From Bacilli bacterium (GTDB lineage Bacteria; Bacillota_I; Bacilli_A; ML615J-28; CAG-313): 31,749 nucleotides of DNA. The stretch is taken from the NCBI GenBank assembly GCA_900752975.1, contig CAADXH010000063.1, positions 1-31,749 of the forward strand. The letters run 5' to 3'. The notes beneath the pieces are model-generated. The model was given only the letters and a program-made list of their open reading frames with translations. It made no database searches and was not told the origin of the DNA. This document shows, in pieces, positions 1 through 7,229 of this stretch; positions within the stretch are counted from its first letter, which is position 1, and the number at the start of each line of letters is the position of its first letter. A program made the translations under genes and the position numbers.

Positions 1-117
1 GCGCTCTTTTTTTATAATCAACTAATCAATATTAAAAATATATAAAAATTTTTAATATTTTACTTGATTATTTATGTTTATTATAACATTTTTTCATTAA
101 AAAACCAAGAATTTTAA

Positions 118-193
118 CACGTTTTTCTAAGTATTTTCTAAACGTTTTTGCACGTTTTTCTGAATTTTTAAATGTTTTTTTGCACGTTTTTCT
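118..193. repeat. Three phased copies of CACGTTTTTCT
   Basis: The 11-mer CACGTTTTTCT occurs at 118-128, 151-161 and 183-193, 33 and 32 bases apart, about three helical turns. Related half-copies (AAACGTTTTTG at 140-150 and AAATGTTTTTTTG near 170-182) precede the second and third copies. The stretch has no open reading frame. It lies beyond the 3' end of the minus-strand toxin gene, so it belongs to whatever is left of the window or to an intergenic element. Function unknown. Confidence 0.6.
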
Positions 194-241
194 TAAAAAC
201 TAAGCTATAAATTTCATATTAATAATAAAGTGATAGGATAT

Positions 242-270
242 AAAAAAATCTGAAGATATCTTCAGATTTT
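242..270 (-). terminator. Intrinsic terminator of the type III toxin gene
   Basis: AAAATCTGAAGAT (245-257) is followed directly by its exact reverse complement (258-270). On the minus strand the hairpin is followed by a run of T (bases 248 down to 242). It lies 15 bases beyond the toxin stop codon. The plus strand also has four T after the stem, so weak bidirectional action is possible. Confidence 0.8.
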
Positions 271-284
271 GTAGACTTATTTTA

Positions 285-749
285 CTATTTAACCCCAAGT
301 TCTTTATGAAAATATTTTAATGTAGAGTATTTATAATTTAATGAAACTTGCGGAGGCAACAATCCCTTTTTATACTTTATGTATTCTGAGACATATTTTT
401 TGAAACGTTTGATAATAATGTAATGGTTTATATCAAGTTCATTATATTCTGAATCGTTAATTCTTGCTGATAATCCTATGTATTTAATATCATTAACAAT
501 AACTGCCTTTGTAAAGTCAAGCCCTGTAGATTTATTGGTTTTTCTTGATGAATTTGCAAAGCGGTAACCATGCTTATGTGATATTCGTGTTCTAAAAGGA
601 ATTGCAAATGTATTATTTTCTATTTGAATAAGCATCACCATATATGGCCGATCTGTTTTGTTTTCAATTTCTGGATATTCCGAGTTATTGAAATCTATGT
701 AAAATTGTTCAGATAAGTAGTTAATTTTATAATTTTTGTTTCTGTTCAT
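285..749 (-). CDS. Type III toxin-antitoxin toxin (ToxN/AbiQ superfamily, CptN/TenpN-like)
   Basis: This 154-residue protein resembles the endoribonuclease toxins of type III toxin-antitoxin systems, which cleave mRNA in the cytoplasm and are inhibited by direct binding of a repetitive small RNA. Visible family-like segments are the strand motif AIPFRT (about residues 49-54), the block GLDFTKAVIVND (about 76-87) followed by YIGL, and a helical C-terminus ending YFHKELGV. These match my memory of the CptN/TenpN branch better than plasmid ToxN, but the branch is not certain. A GAGGTAG ribosome binding site lies just upstream of the ATG, and the stop is TAG. The context is decisive: upstream on the same strand are an intrinsic terminator, two 45-nt direct repeats and a consensus promoter, the standard type III order of promoter, RNA antitoxin, terminator, toxin. 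Some transcription must read through the terminator to express the toxin. Confidence 0.85.
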   Translation of the reverse strand: MNRNKNYKINYLSEQFYIDFNNSEYPEIENKTDRPYMVMLIQIENNTFAIPFRTRISHKHGYRFANSSRKTNKSTGLDFTKAVIVNDIKYIGLSARINDSEYNELDINHYIIIKRFKKYVSEYIKYKKGLLPPQVSLNYKYSTLKYFHKELGVK

Positions 750-766
750 TTTCTACCTCATTGTCC

Positions 767-796
767 AAGAAAAGCCTTTGCGTAAAACGCAAAGGC
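767..796 (-). terminator. Terminator between antitoxin RNA and toxin gene
   Basis: GCCTTTGCG (774-782) and CGCAAAGGC (788-796) form a 9-bp stem with a TAAAA loop. On the minus strand the stem is followed by TTTTCTT. It separates the repeat RNA from the toxin start (749), as in known type III systems, where partial readthrough keeps the RNA in excess over the toxin mRNA. Confidence 0.85.
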
Positions 797-894
797 ACAT
801 CTTCCGTTGGGACTTCTTTATAAAGGTGTTACCCTCACACCTAATCTTTGATGGGGACTTCTTTATAAAGGTGTTACCCTCGCACCTAATCTTC
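797..894 (-). ncRNA. Type III RNA antitoxin: two 45-nt tandem repeats plus a partial third
   Basis: Read on the minus strand, two direct repeats of 45 nt run 893-849 and 848-804. Their first 40 bases differ at one position (C/T after AGGTG). A partial third copy begins at 803 (AAGAT..GTG) and runs into the terminator. Each unit can form AGGTG:CACCT with the loop GGG pairing to a downstream CCC, an H-type pseudoknot as in known ToxI/CptI antitoxins. The predicted transcription start, about 7 nt after the -10 box, falls at 893-894, exactly at the first repeat. Toxin family plus repeats, promoter and terminator make the assignment strong. A 45-nt, two-repeat layout is closest to what I recall of CptI. 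Confidence 0.88.
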
Positions 895-900
895 AATTAT

Positions 901-929
901 ATTGTAGCACAAGCTTTTAAATTTGTCAA
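901..929 (-). promoter_or_regulatory. SigA-type promoter of the antitoxin-toxin operon
   Basis: On the minus strand TTGACA (929-924), a 17-base spacer and TACAAT (906-901), with TG one base upstream of the -10 box (extended -10). It is one of the best promoter matches in the window and fits a strongly transcribed RNA antitoxin. Confidence 0.9.
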
Positions 930-1333
930 GTCTTTACAGTACAATTTTCTCGTTTTTTTGGGAAGATATATTTTATTATATTCATTTACATTTTTTTTAT
1001 ACGTAGTATCTATAATAAAACAATAATTTTTATCATTGTGTACATTTTTTAACAAATGTTGACAACCGATTTTCATATTAATGTTATGTAATGATTATGG
1101 TGTCTATTGCTATGTTGAAGTAACCATAATAATGTTGATATCAATATTGCTGACAAAGTCGGTAGTGTAATCATATATAACATTTTGTAAGGACTAAAAT
1201 ACATATGATTAACTGATTCATTGATAGTATAAGTATCACAAAACTTTGTAAAATTAAAGTTCATAACAATTAAAAGTTATAAAGTTGTAACTGGGAATTT
1301 GCATTAACATTTATTATAGATATATTAGAAACT
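930..1333. other. Gene-poor intergenic stretch
   Basis: About 400 bases between the antitoxin promoter and the DUF3021 gene. A minus-strand frame of 63 codons (1073-1264) has a hydrophobic middle but no Shine-Dalgarno sequence, so I do not call it. A weak inverted repeat, AGTTA/TAACT near 1274-1291, could help end the minus-strand LytTR/DUF3021 transcript. Nothing else recognisable. Confidence 0.5.
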
Positions 1334-1792
1334 TTAGTTTTGTTTTTTGTTTATGAGTGTGTTCATTTTTTTAATTTTTTGTTTCCAAATTAGGTATTGT
1401 ATAATCCAAACTAAAATAAATATAAATATGAAAATACTTGTATAAAATACAAAACCAAGGATGGAGTGCTTCATCCAGTTAGCAATATAGGCAATAGGTA
1501 GCATAATAATGCTAATTATTAAAAAGTATATTCCTGTTTGTTTGGCAAGACTCCAAGAATCAATTTCCCAAATAACTGATGCTGCTGAAAATCCAGCTCC
1601 CATGATAGCACATAAAATAGTTTGTAAAATTACAGCAGTTAGTTCACTACCCATTGTTTTAATTAATTCAGGTGAGACAGGGTAAAATGAACCATCATTA
1701 ATTATAGTAGAAATAATTAAAGAAATTATAAATCCAATAGCAACACCAATAATTAAACCAAGTAAACCACGTGTAATGATTTTCTTTTTCAT
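1334..1792 (-). CDS. DUF3021 family membrane protein, LytTR partner
   Basis: A 152-residue protein with four predicted membrane segments (about residues 8-30, 50-72, 83-104 and 112-138) and a short basic C-terminal tail. DUF3021 proteins are typically encoded next to stand-alone LytTR regulators in Bacillota. They are thought to control the regulator's activity at the membrane, but the mechanism is not established. The upstream LytTR gene ends in TGA 10 bases before this start, and its last codons overlap the ribosome binding site. I chose the ATG at 1792 because GAGGTG lies 6 bases upstream; a GTG at 1801 is in frame but sits inside that ribosome binding site. Co-transcription with the LytTR gene is nearly certain. 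The regulated target is not in the window. Confidence 0.85.
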   Translation of the reverse strand: MKKKIITRGLLGLIIGVAIGFIISLIISTIINDGSFYPVSPELIKTMGSELTAVILQTILCAIMGAGFSAASVIWEIDSWSLAKQTGIYFLIISIIMLPIAYIANWMKHSILGFVFYTSIFIFIFILVWIIQYLIWKQKIKKMNTLINKKQN

Positions 1793-1802
1793 CTTTATCA
1801 CC

Positions 1803-2243
1803 TCATATTCCTAATAATTGTTTTATTTTTGATACATATCTTCTTGATGCATAAGTAATTGTTTTATTAGAAAGTTTTACACAGATTGTTCCCGTAAAAC
1901 TTAAATCAAATCCTTGAACTTTTTTAAGGTTAATTATTTCACTATTAGATATTCGTACAAATAAGTTTGGATTAAGGCGCTCTTCAATTTCATATAAACG
2001 CAGTTTAAGAAGAAGTGTATCGAACTCAGTTTCAGCGTATACTTTAGCATTTGTGGCATACACTCTGTATATTTGATTTGGATCTAGTACTAGTACTTTT
2101 TCATCTTTAAATCCTACTAAAAATTGGGATTGTTCATTTGTAAGTTTTTTTGCTATTTGGTTAATTTCTTCAGTAATTTTGTTTGTTACAATGGTGATTT
2201 TAGGCTCTGTGCAACTTTCATCAATTTTAATTTCAATTTTCAT
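1803..2243 (-). CDS. Stand-alone LytTR DNA-binding regulator
   Basis: A 146-residue transcription factor. Residues about 45-146 form a LytTR-type DNA-binding domain: strand-rich sequence, the pattern RLYEIEERLNPNLFVRISNSEIINL typical of the domain centre (residues about 82-106), and a C-terminal SRRYVSKIKQLLG. No phospho-receiver domain is present, so it belongs to the LytTR/DUF3021 two-gene class rather than the two-component class. AAGGAG precedes the ATG. The gene has its own promoter (2269-2297), and an inverted repeat just upstream may be its operator, suggesting autoregulation (inference). It ends in TGA overlapping the next gene's ribosome binding site, which supports UGA as a true stop in this genome. 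Confidence 0.9.
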   Translation of the reverse strand: MKIEIKIDESCTEPKITIVTNKITEEINQIAKKLTNEQSQFLVGFKDEKVLVLDPNQIYRVYATNAKVYAETEFDTLLLKLRLYEIEERLNPNLFVRISNSEIINLKKVQGFDLSFTGTICVKLSNKTITYASRRYVSKIKQLLGI

Positions 2244-2268
2244 TAGCTTTTCTCCTTATGATATTTAT

Positions 2269-2297
2269 ATTATAAATTATTGAAAAAATAAATGCAA
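2269..2297 (-). promoter_or_regulatory. SigA-type promoter of the LytTR/DUF3021 operon
   Basis: On the minus strand TTGCAT (2297-2292), a 17-base spacer and TATAAT (2274-2269), about 25 bases before the LytTR start codon. Confidence 0.75.
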
Positions 2298-2308
2298 TAG
2301 TTATTAAA

Positions 2309-2331
2309 TATGTGGTTGTTTTTAACACATA
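2309..2331. promoter_or_regulatory. Inverted repeat TATGTG/CACATA upstream of the LytTR promoter
   Basis: TATGTG (2309-2314) and CACATA (2326-2331) are exact inverted copies separated by 11 bases, 12 bases upstream of the -35 box. The position would suit an activator or autoregulator site. A link to LytTR is inference only. Confidence 0.35.
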
Positions 2332-2349
2332 AGTGGTATAAATATATTG

Positions 2350-2393
2350 AATAAAATTAAAGTCTATTATTACTAAAATGTAACAATAGACTT
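2350..2393 (-). terminator. Terminator of tRNA-Arg
   Basis: AAGTCTATT (2360-2368) pairs with AATAGACTT (2385-2393), with an inner TTAC/GTAA extension. On the minus strand a T-rich tail (TAATTTTATT) follows. It lies just past the 3' end of the tRNA. Confidence 0.75.
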
Positions 2394-2404
2394 AAGTTTT
2401 TTGA

Positions 2405-2479
2405 TGGCGTGCTTAGAGGGAATCGAACCCCCATATGCAGGATCGGAACCTGCCACCCTATCCATTGAGCGATAAGCAC
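2405..2479 (-). tRNA. tRNA-Arg (anticodon CCG)
   Basis: A full cloverleaf can be drawn on the minus strand. The acceptor stem is GTGCTTA/TAAGCAC. The anticodon arm is GCAGG-TTCCGAT-CCTGC, giving anticodon CCG, which reads the rare codon CGG. The T arm is GGGGG-TTCGATT-CCCTC. The discriminator is G and CCA is encoded. It has its own promoter and terminator, so it is a single-gene unit. Confidence 0.95.
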
Positions 2480-2487
2480 ATAGTAAT

Positions 2488-2516
2488 ATTTTATCACAAT
2501 TAATCAAAAAATACAA
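2488..2516 (-). promoter_or_regulatory. Promoter of tRNA-Arg
   Basis: On the minus strand TTGTAT (2516-2511), a 17-base spacer and TAAAAT (2493-2488), with an extended -10 TG. The 16 bases TTGTGATAAAATATTA are identical to those in front of the purine riboswitch (12205-12220). Confidence 0.7.
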
Positions 2517-2624
2517 ACTATATGTCTTAGGTAATATAGGAAAAAATCATTGATTAATTAGTAAATAAGTATAATAATACTTAAGAAGGATTTGATGGAG
2601 AAAAAAAGTTCAATGTTAAAAACC

Positions 2625-2653
2625 TTGTAAAAATTTAGTAAACGTGGTATAAT
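2625..2653 (+). promoter_or_regulatory. Promoter of the yggS-sepF-ylmH-ileS-deoCD block
   Basis: TTGTAA (2625-2630), a 17-base spacer and TATAAT (2648-2653), with TGG before the -10 box. No other convincing promoter or terminator is visible before 9496, so this may drive all seven genes. Confidence 0.75.
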
Positions 2654-2696
2654 AATAATACTGTAAAAAGAACCGAGATATGGAAGAGGTGAACAT

Positions 2697-3356
2697 ATGA
2701 GCATAAAAACACAAGTAGAAGTAGTAAAAGATAGTTTAAAAGAATATCCAAATGTTCGTGTGATTGCTGCTGTGAAATACTTTGATTTAGATAAAACCAA
2801 AGAAATTGTGGAAGCAGGTATTAAGGAAATAGGTGAAACAAGAAAAGATAGTTTTATTGCAAAATATGAAGCATTAAAGGATATGGATATAATATGGCAT
2901 TATTTTGGTGTCATAAAGATACCGCCAAAACTAAACTCTAGTTTTATTGATGCGATTGATTATTTGCATTCACTTGACTCAATTGACCTTGCTAATGCGA
3001 TTAATAAAACAAGAAAAAGAAAAGATCCATTAAAGTGTTTCGTTCAAGTCAATGTATCAGATAACAATAACAAATCAGGACTAGATGAATCTAAAGTAAT
3101 ACCATTCATTAAAAGTCTTGAAAAATATAAGAAAATTGAAGTTGTTGGTTTAATGACAGTCGCAAAGTATACTTATGATGATGAATTATTAATCAGTTAT
3201 TATGAAACAATGCGAGATCTTCAAAAAGAAATACAAAGTCTTAATTTAAGTTATGCCCCTTGTACGGAACTTTCAATGGGAATGTCAAGTGACTATTTAC
3301 TTGCGGTTAAACATGGAGCAACAATGGTAAGACTTGGAACAATATTTAATAAATAG
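2697..3356 (+). CDS. yggS: YggS/YlmE family pyridoxal phosphate homeostasis protein
   Basis: A 219-residue protein of the PLP-binding YggS/PROSC family: a TIM-barrel fold-type III protein that binds PLP without known enzyme activity and keeps B6 and amino-acid metabolism balanced. The PLP lysine is K27 in AAVKYF. Further family segments are GETRKDSF (about 46-53), WHYFG (about 68-72), CFVQVNVSDNNNKSGL (about 109-124), LSMGMSSDY and the C-terminal VRLGTIFNK. The segment after WHYFG (VIKIPPK) departs from the usual GxLQxNK, so this is a diverged member. AGAGGTG precedes the ATG. In many Bacillota ylmE stands just upstream of sepF, as here, which supports orthology. Confidence 0.88.
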   Translation: MSIKTQVEVVKDSLKEYPNVRVIAAVKYFDLDKTKEIVEAGIKEIGETRKDSFIAKYEALKDMDIIWHYFGVIKIPPKLNSSFIDAIDYLHSLDSIDLANAINKTRKRKDPLKCFVQVNVSDNNNKSGLDESKVIPFIKSLEKYKKIEVVGLMTVAKYTYDDELLISYYETMRDLQKEIQSLNLSYAPCTELSMGMSSDYLLAVKHGATMVRLGTIFNK

Positions 3357-3365
3357 AGGTAGATT

Positions 3366-3692
3366 ATGTTTAGAAAGAAAAAAAGAGAAGAACAATTAGG
3401 TACTTCATTTGATCGACTATATAATTATAACTATGATAACTCTAAATCAATAGATGAGCAATTTATGCGTCTTGCCGATATAATAATTGATAATCGACCT
3501 GTTATTATTAATTTTGAAGGCATAGGTTCATCAATTGAGATTAACAGAGCAGTTGCCTTTTTATCAGGAGTTGTTTATGGCTTAAATGGTGAAGTACACC
3601 GTTTAGGTAATGAGACTTTCCTATTTGCGTCTAATGCCGCTTTTGAGGATGGTTCACTTAGATGTTATATTAGTGATGTCGGCAAAGAATAA
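3366..3692 (+). CDS. sepF: Cell division protein SepF
   Basis: A 108-residue SepF. This cytoplasmic protein polymerises into rings and tethers FtsZ filaments to the membrane at the division site. The N-terminus MFRKKKREE is short and basic, a linker of about 25 residues follows, and residues about 30-105 form the conserved SepF domain, with RPVIINFEGI, INRAVAFLSGVVYGLNG and FLFASNAAF. The first residues are more basic and less clearly amphipathic than in Bacillus SepF, so membrane attachment could differ. It lies 9 bases after yggS and overlaps the ylmH start by one base (TAATG). The ylmG gene that often follows sepF is absent. Confidence 0.92.
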   Translation: MFRKKKREEQLGTSFDRLYNYNYDNSKSIDEQFMRLADIIIDNRPVIINFEGIGSSIEINRAVAFLSGVVYGLNGEVHRLGNETFLFASNAAFEDGSLRCYISDVGKE

Positions 3693-4423
3693 TGACTAAA
3701 GCTAGTGATTTAATGAAAGAAGCACTTAAAAATGGCTTTGCATTATCAAAGCTTTTGGATAGTGCTGAACTTACCGAAATAAAAAGAATCAAAAATAATT
3801 TAGTTACTACGTATTATTATGGTGGATATGAAGATGCTGAACGCGTAAGAGCCATCATAATTGATAAAAACAGTGAAAAACCTACTTTAGATGAATTTTC
3901 TATTATTGCTTTAAAAATAGAATTAGATAACCAAAATGGTATGGTTAATCATCGCCATGTGCTAGGTACACTTATGAGCCTTGGGATTAAACGCGAAACT
4001 ATTGGTGATATTATTATAGGTAGTGATAATAAAAATGAAATTATTATTTTTATTTCCCAAGAAATGGAAAACTTCATTAAAAGTAATTTAATTAAAATAA
4101 ATAATAATTTTGTAACTATTTCTAAAATAGAATTAAATGAGATAGCAATTAATAATACTGAAGAAATAAAATTAATAAATGTGGCAAGTTTAAGACTTGA
4201 TGCGGTAATCGCGAGAACTTTAAATTTGAGCAGAAATAAAGCAGTAGAAATGATTGAGAAAAAATTAGTCCAAATTAATCATTTAGAAACTGATAATACA
4301 AGTTATATATTAAAAGAAAATGATCTAATTAGTATTCGTCATTTTGGCCGAATTAAAATGTTAGAAGTTGTCCACACAACTAAAAAAGATCGTTTAATTA
4401 TAAAAATTAGTGTTAAACATTAG
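3692..4423 (+). CDS. ylmH: YlmH-like S4-domain RNA-binding protein
   Basis: A 243-residue protein matching the YlmH family encoded in the sepF-ileS region of Gram-positives. The central part (about 75-150) is the YlmH-type fold, with MVNHRHVLGTLMSLGIKRETIGDI and FISQEMENFI. Residues about 168-235 are an S4 RNA-binding domain, with LRLDAVIARTLNLSRNKAVEMIEKK. YlmH acts on ribosomes or nascent-chain complexes, with a reported link to rescue and quality control in Bacillus. The start overlaps the sepF stop by one base. The divIVA gene that normally separates ylmH from ileS is missing here; ileS begins 12 bases downstream. Confidence 0.9.
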   Translation: MTKASDLMKEALKNGFALSKLLDSAELTEIKRIKNNLVTTYYYGGYEDAERVRAIIIDKNSEKPTLDEFSIIALKIELDNQNGMVNHRHVLGTLMSLGIKRETIGDIIIGSDNKNEIIIFISQEMENFIKSNLIKINNNFVTISKIELNEIAINNTEEIKLINVASLRLDAVIARTLNLSRNKAVEMIEKKLVQINHLETDNTSYILKENDLISIRHFGRIKMLEVVHTTKKDRLIIKISVKH

Positions 4424-4435
4424 GAGATAATAATT

Positions 4436-7195
4436 ATGAACAATGAGACAAAAGATTATAAAGACACCTTATTGATGATGAAAACCGACTTTCCAATGCG
4501 TGGTAATCTAGGTGTTAATGAACTTCCAATTGAACAAAAATGGGAAGAAAATAAAATTTATGAAAAAGTATTAGAACAAAATAAGAACAATGAAAAATTC
4601 TTCTTACATGATGGTCCACCATATGCTAATGGTAGTATTCATGTTGGTCATGCTTTAAATAAGATTCTAAAAGATTTTTTAATTAGATATAAATCAATGC
4701 GTGGATATTATGCACCATATATGCCAGGTTGGGATACTCATGGATTACCAATTGAAACTGCTTTAACTAAAAATAGCAAAGTTAATCGTAAAGAAATGCC
4801 AGTTAGTGCCTTTAGAACTTTATGTGAAAAATATGCTTTAGAACAAGTTGATATGCAAAGAAAAGGCTTTAAACGTTTAGGTGTATTAGGTGATTGGGAT
4901 CATCCATATTTAACTTTAACTCATGACTATGAAGCAGCTCAAATTAGAGCATTTGGAGTTATGGCCGCTAAAGGTTTAATTTTTAAAGGCTTAAAACCAG
5001 TTTATTGGTCACCATCTAGTGAAACTGCTTTGGCTGAAGCTGAAATTGAATATAAGGATGTAACTAGTTCATCAATTTACGTTGCTTTCCAAGTAGTTGA
5101 TGGTAAAAATGTTTTATCACCAGATTGTGAACTTGTTATTTGGACAACTACTCCATGGACAATTCCTGCTAACCTTGCAATTTGTGCTGGACCAGATTTT
5201 GATTATGTTGTGGTAAAAATGAATGAACGTTACTTTGTAGTTGCAAAAGATTTATTAGAAAATTTCGCTAAGCTACTTGAAGTTACTGATTATGAAATTA
5301 TCAAAACAATTAAGGGTAGTGATCTTGAAGGAATTACTTACAAGCATCCATTATTCAATCGTATTTCACCAGTTATTTTAGGCGATCACGTTACCCTTGA
5401 TACTGGTACTGGTTTAGTTCATACTGCTCCAGGTCATGGTGAAGATGACTTTATTGTTGGTAAAAAATATGGTCTAGATATTTTATGTCCAGTTGATAGT
5501 CGTGGTTATATGACACTTGAAGCTGGTGAATTTGCAGGACTTTTCTATGAAGATGCTAATAAAGCTATTTTAAAACGTTTAGACGAAGAAGATAAATTAT
5601 TAAAAGAAACTAAGATTACGCATAGTTATCCACATGACTGGCGTACTCGTAAACCAATTATCTTTAGAGCTACTCCACAATGGTTTGCTTCAATCAATAA
5701 CTTTAAAGAAAGTATCTTAAAAGCTATCGAAAAAGTAACTTGGTATCCATCTTGGGGTGAAGTACGTTTATCAAATATGATTAAAGATCGTGATGAATGG
5801 TGTATTTCTCGTCAAAGAGTATGGGGTGTTCCAATTCCTGTTTTCTATGCTGAAGATGGAACTGCGATCCTTGATGATGCAATTATTAATCATGTTGCGG
5901 ACTTATTTGAAAAACATGGTTCTAATATTTGGTTTGATAGCGATGCTAGTGAATTACTACCAAAAGGATATACTCATCCAGGAAGTCCTAATGGCAAATT
6001 CACTAAAGAAACAGACATTATGGATGTTTGGTTTGATTCAGGTACTAGCCATGTTGCGGCACTTAAGGCTCGTTATGGTGTAGGCCAAGCTGATGTTTAC
6101 CTTGAAGGATCTGACCAATATCGTGGTTGGTTCAACTCTAGTCTTTCGACAAGTGTAGCTTTAAATGGTGAAGCACCATATAAAACAGTTATTAGTCATG
6201 GTTTCACCCTTGATGCTGAAGGCCGTAAGATGAGTAAGTCTTTAGGTAATACAATTGATCCGCTAAATGTATGTAAAGAGTTTGGTGCCGATATCTTAAG
6301 GCTTTGGGTCGCAAGTGTTGACTACCAAGCCGATATGAGAATTTCTAAAGATATCTTAAAACAAATTAGTGATTCATATCGTAAGATTCGTAATACATAT
6401 CGTTTCTTATTAGGAAACTTATTTGATTTTGATCCTGAAAAAGATATGGTTGATTATAATGATTTAGGTGAAATTGACAAGTATATTTTAATTCGTTTAA
6501 ATGAAGTAATTGAAGATGCTTTCGCCGCATATGATGAATATGCATTTGCGGATGTATATCGTACGGTTCTTAACTTTATGAGTAATGAACTTTCATCATT
6601 CTATTTAGATTTTACAAAAGATGTTTTATACATTGATGAGAAAGATTCACTTGCAAGACGTAGTATTCAAACTGTCTTTTATGAAGTATTAAAATCATTA
6701 GTATTAGTTATGAACCCAATTATTCCTCATACAGCTGAAGAAGTATATAGCTATATGCCAGGAATTAAAAAGGAAAGTGTTTATCTAGAAGCTATGCCTG
6801 TAGCTAAACATTATGAAAATGAAAAGGAAATTCTTGCTAAGTATAATCAATTCATGGCATTACGTGATGATGTATTAAAAGCTCTTGAAATTGCTCGTAA
6901 TGAAAAAATTATTGGTAAGAGTTTAAATGCTAAAGTTTTAATCAACCCTGCTCCACGTGTTGCGAAATTACTAATTGCTTTAAAGATTGATTTCGCTCAA
7001 GTTTTCATCGTATCTTCATTTGAGGTTGTTGCCTCTAAATTAAATGGCGATACATATGATTCTGGTGTTATTGAAATTCAACCTGCTGAAGGTGTTACAT
7101 GCTCACGTTGTTGGCAAGTAGTACCAGAAGTTGATGAAGATGGATTATGCCCACGTTGTCGAAAAATCGTTGATAAATTAAACAATAATAAATAA
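4436..7195 (+). CDS. ileS: Isoleucyl-tRNA synthetase
   Basis: A 919-residue class I aminoacyl-tRNA synthetase that charges tRNA-Ile in the cytoplasm. The length matches Bacillus and Staphylococcus IleS. Visible elements: HIGH-type motif HVGH (69-72) in GPPYANGSIHVGH; the CP1 editing domain (about 200-390) with TTTPWTIPANLA and the GTGLVHTAPGHGEDDF segment; the GSDQYRGWFNSS region; KMSKS at about 598-602; an anticodon-binding helical domain (about 650-830); and a C-terminal zinc site, CSRCW plus LCPRCRK. GGAG precedes the ATG. No T-box leader is possible, since only 12 bases separate it from ylmH; T-box control of ileS is common in this group, so the gene probably relies on the upstream promoter. 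All tryptophans are TGG. Confidence 0.98.
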   Translation: MNNETKDYKDTLLMMKTDFPMRGNLGVNELPIEQKWEENKIYEKVLEQNKNNEKFFLHDGPPYANGSIHVGHALNKILKDFLIRYKSMRGYYAPYMPGWDTHGLPIETALTKNSKVNRKEMPVSAFRTLCEKYALEQVDMQRKGFKRLGVLGDWDHPYLTLTHDYEAAQIRAFGVMAAKGLIFKGLKPVYWSPSSETALAEAEIEYKDVTSSSIYVAFQVVDGKNVLSPDCELVIWTTTPWTIPANLAICAGPDFDYVVVKMNERYFVVAKDLLENFAKLLEVTDYEIIKTIKGSDLEGITYKHPLFNRISPVILGDHVTLDTGTGLVHTAPGHGEDDFIVGKKYGLDILCPVDSRGYMTLEAGEFAGLFYEDANKAILKRLDEEDKLLKETKITHSYPHDWRTRKPIIFRATPQWFASINNFKESILKAIEKVTWYPSWGEVRLSNMIKDRDEWCISRQRVWGVPIPVFYAEDGTAILDDAIINHVADLFEKHGSNIWFDSDASELLPKGYTHPGSPNGKFTKETDIMDVWFDSGTSHVAALKARYGVGQADVYLEGSDQYRGWFNSSLSTSVALNGEAPYKTVISHGFTLDAEGRKMSKSLGNTIDPLNVCKEFGADILRLWVASVDYQADMRISKDILKQISDSYRKIRNTYRFLLGNLFDFDPEKDMVDYNDLGEIDKYILIRLNEVIEDAFAAYDEYAFADVYRTVLNFMSNELSSFYLDFTKDVLYIDEKDSLARRSIQTVFYEVLKSLVLVMNPIIPHTAEEVYSYMPGIKKESVYLEAMPVAKHYENEKEILAKYNQFMALRDDVLKALEIARNEKIIGKSLNAKVLINPAPRVAKLLIALKIDFAQVFIVSSFEVVASKLNGDTYDSGVIEIQPAEGVTCSRCWQVVPEVDEDGLCPRCRKIVDKLNNNK

Positions 7196-7229
7196 AGTAA
7201 GTGCTAAATCACTTGGAAAGAGGTTAAAT

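Noticed and set aside
809..893. CRISPR array
   Set aside because: Only two units, adjacent without spacers, no cas genes; promoter, pseudoknot, terminator and toxin fit a type III antitoxin.
736..1026. Plus-strand 96-codon ORF
   Set aside because: It lies over the antitoxin repeats and their terminator and promoter on the opposite strand; its internal repeat is a by-product of the RNA repeats.
1059..1087. Plus-strand promoter starting TTGACA
   Set aside because: The -10 box (TGTTAT) is poor and no plus-strand gene follows before 2697.
1073..1264. Minus-strand 63-codon ORF with a hydrophobic segment
   Set aside because: No Shine-Dalgarno sequence, no family resemblance, low-complexity AT-rich sequence.
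5790..6083. ORF inside ileS in another frame
   Set aside because: A shadow of ileS with no ribosome binding site; likewise the opposite-strand frames in deoC, the surface genes and plsC.
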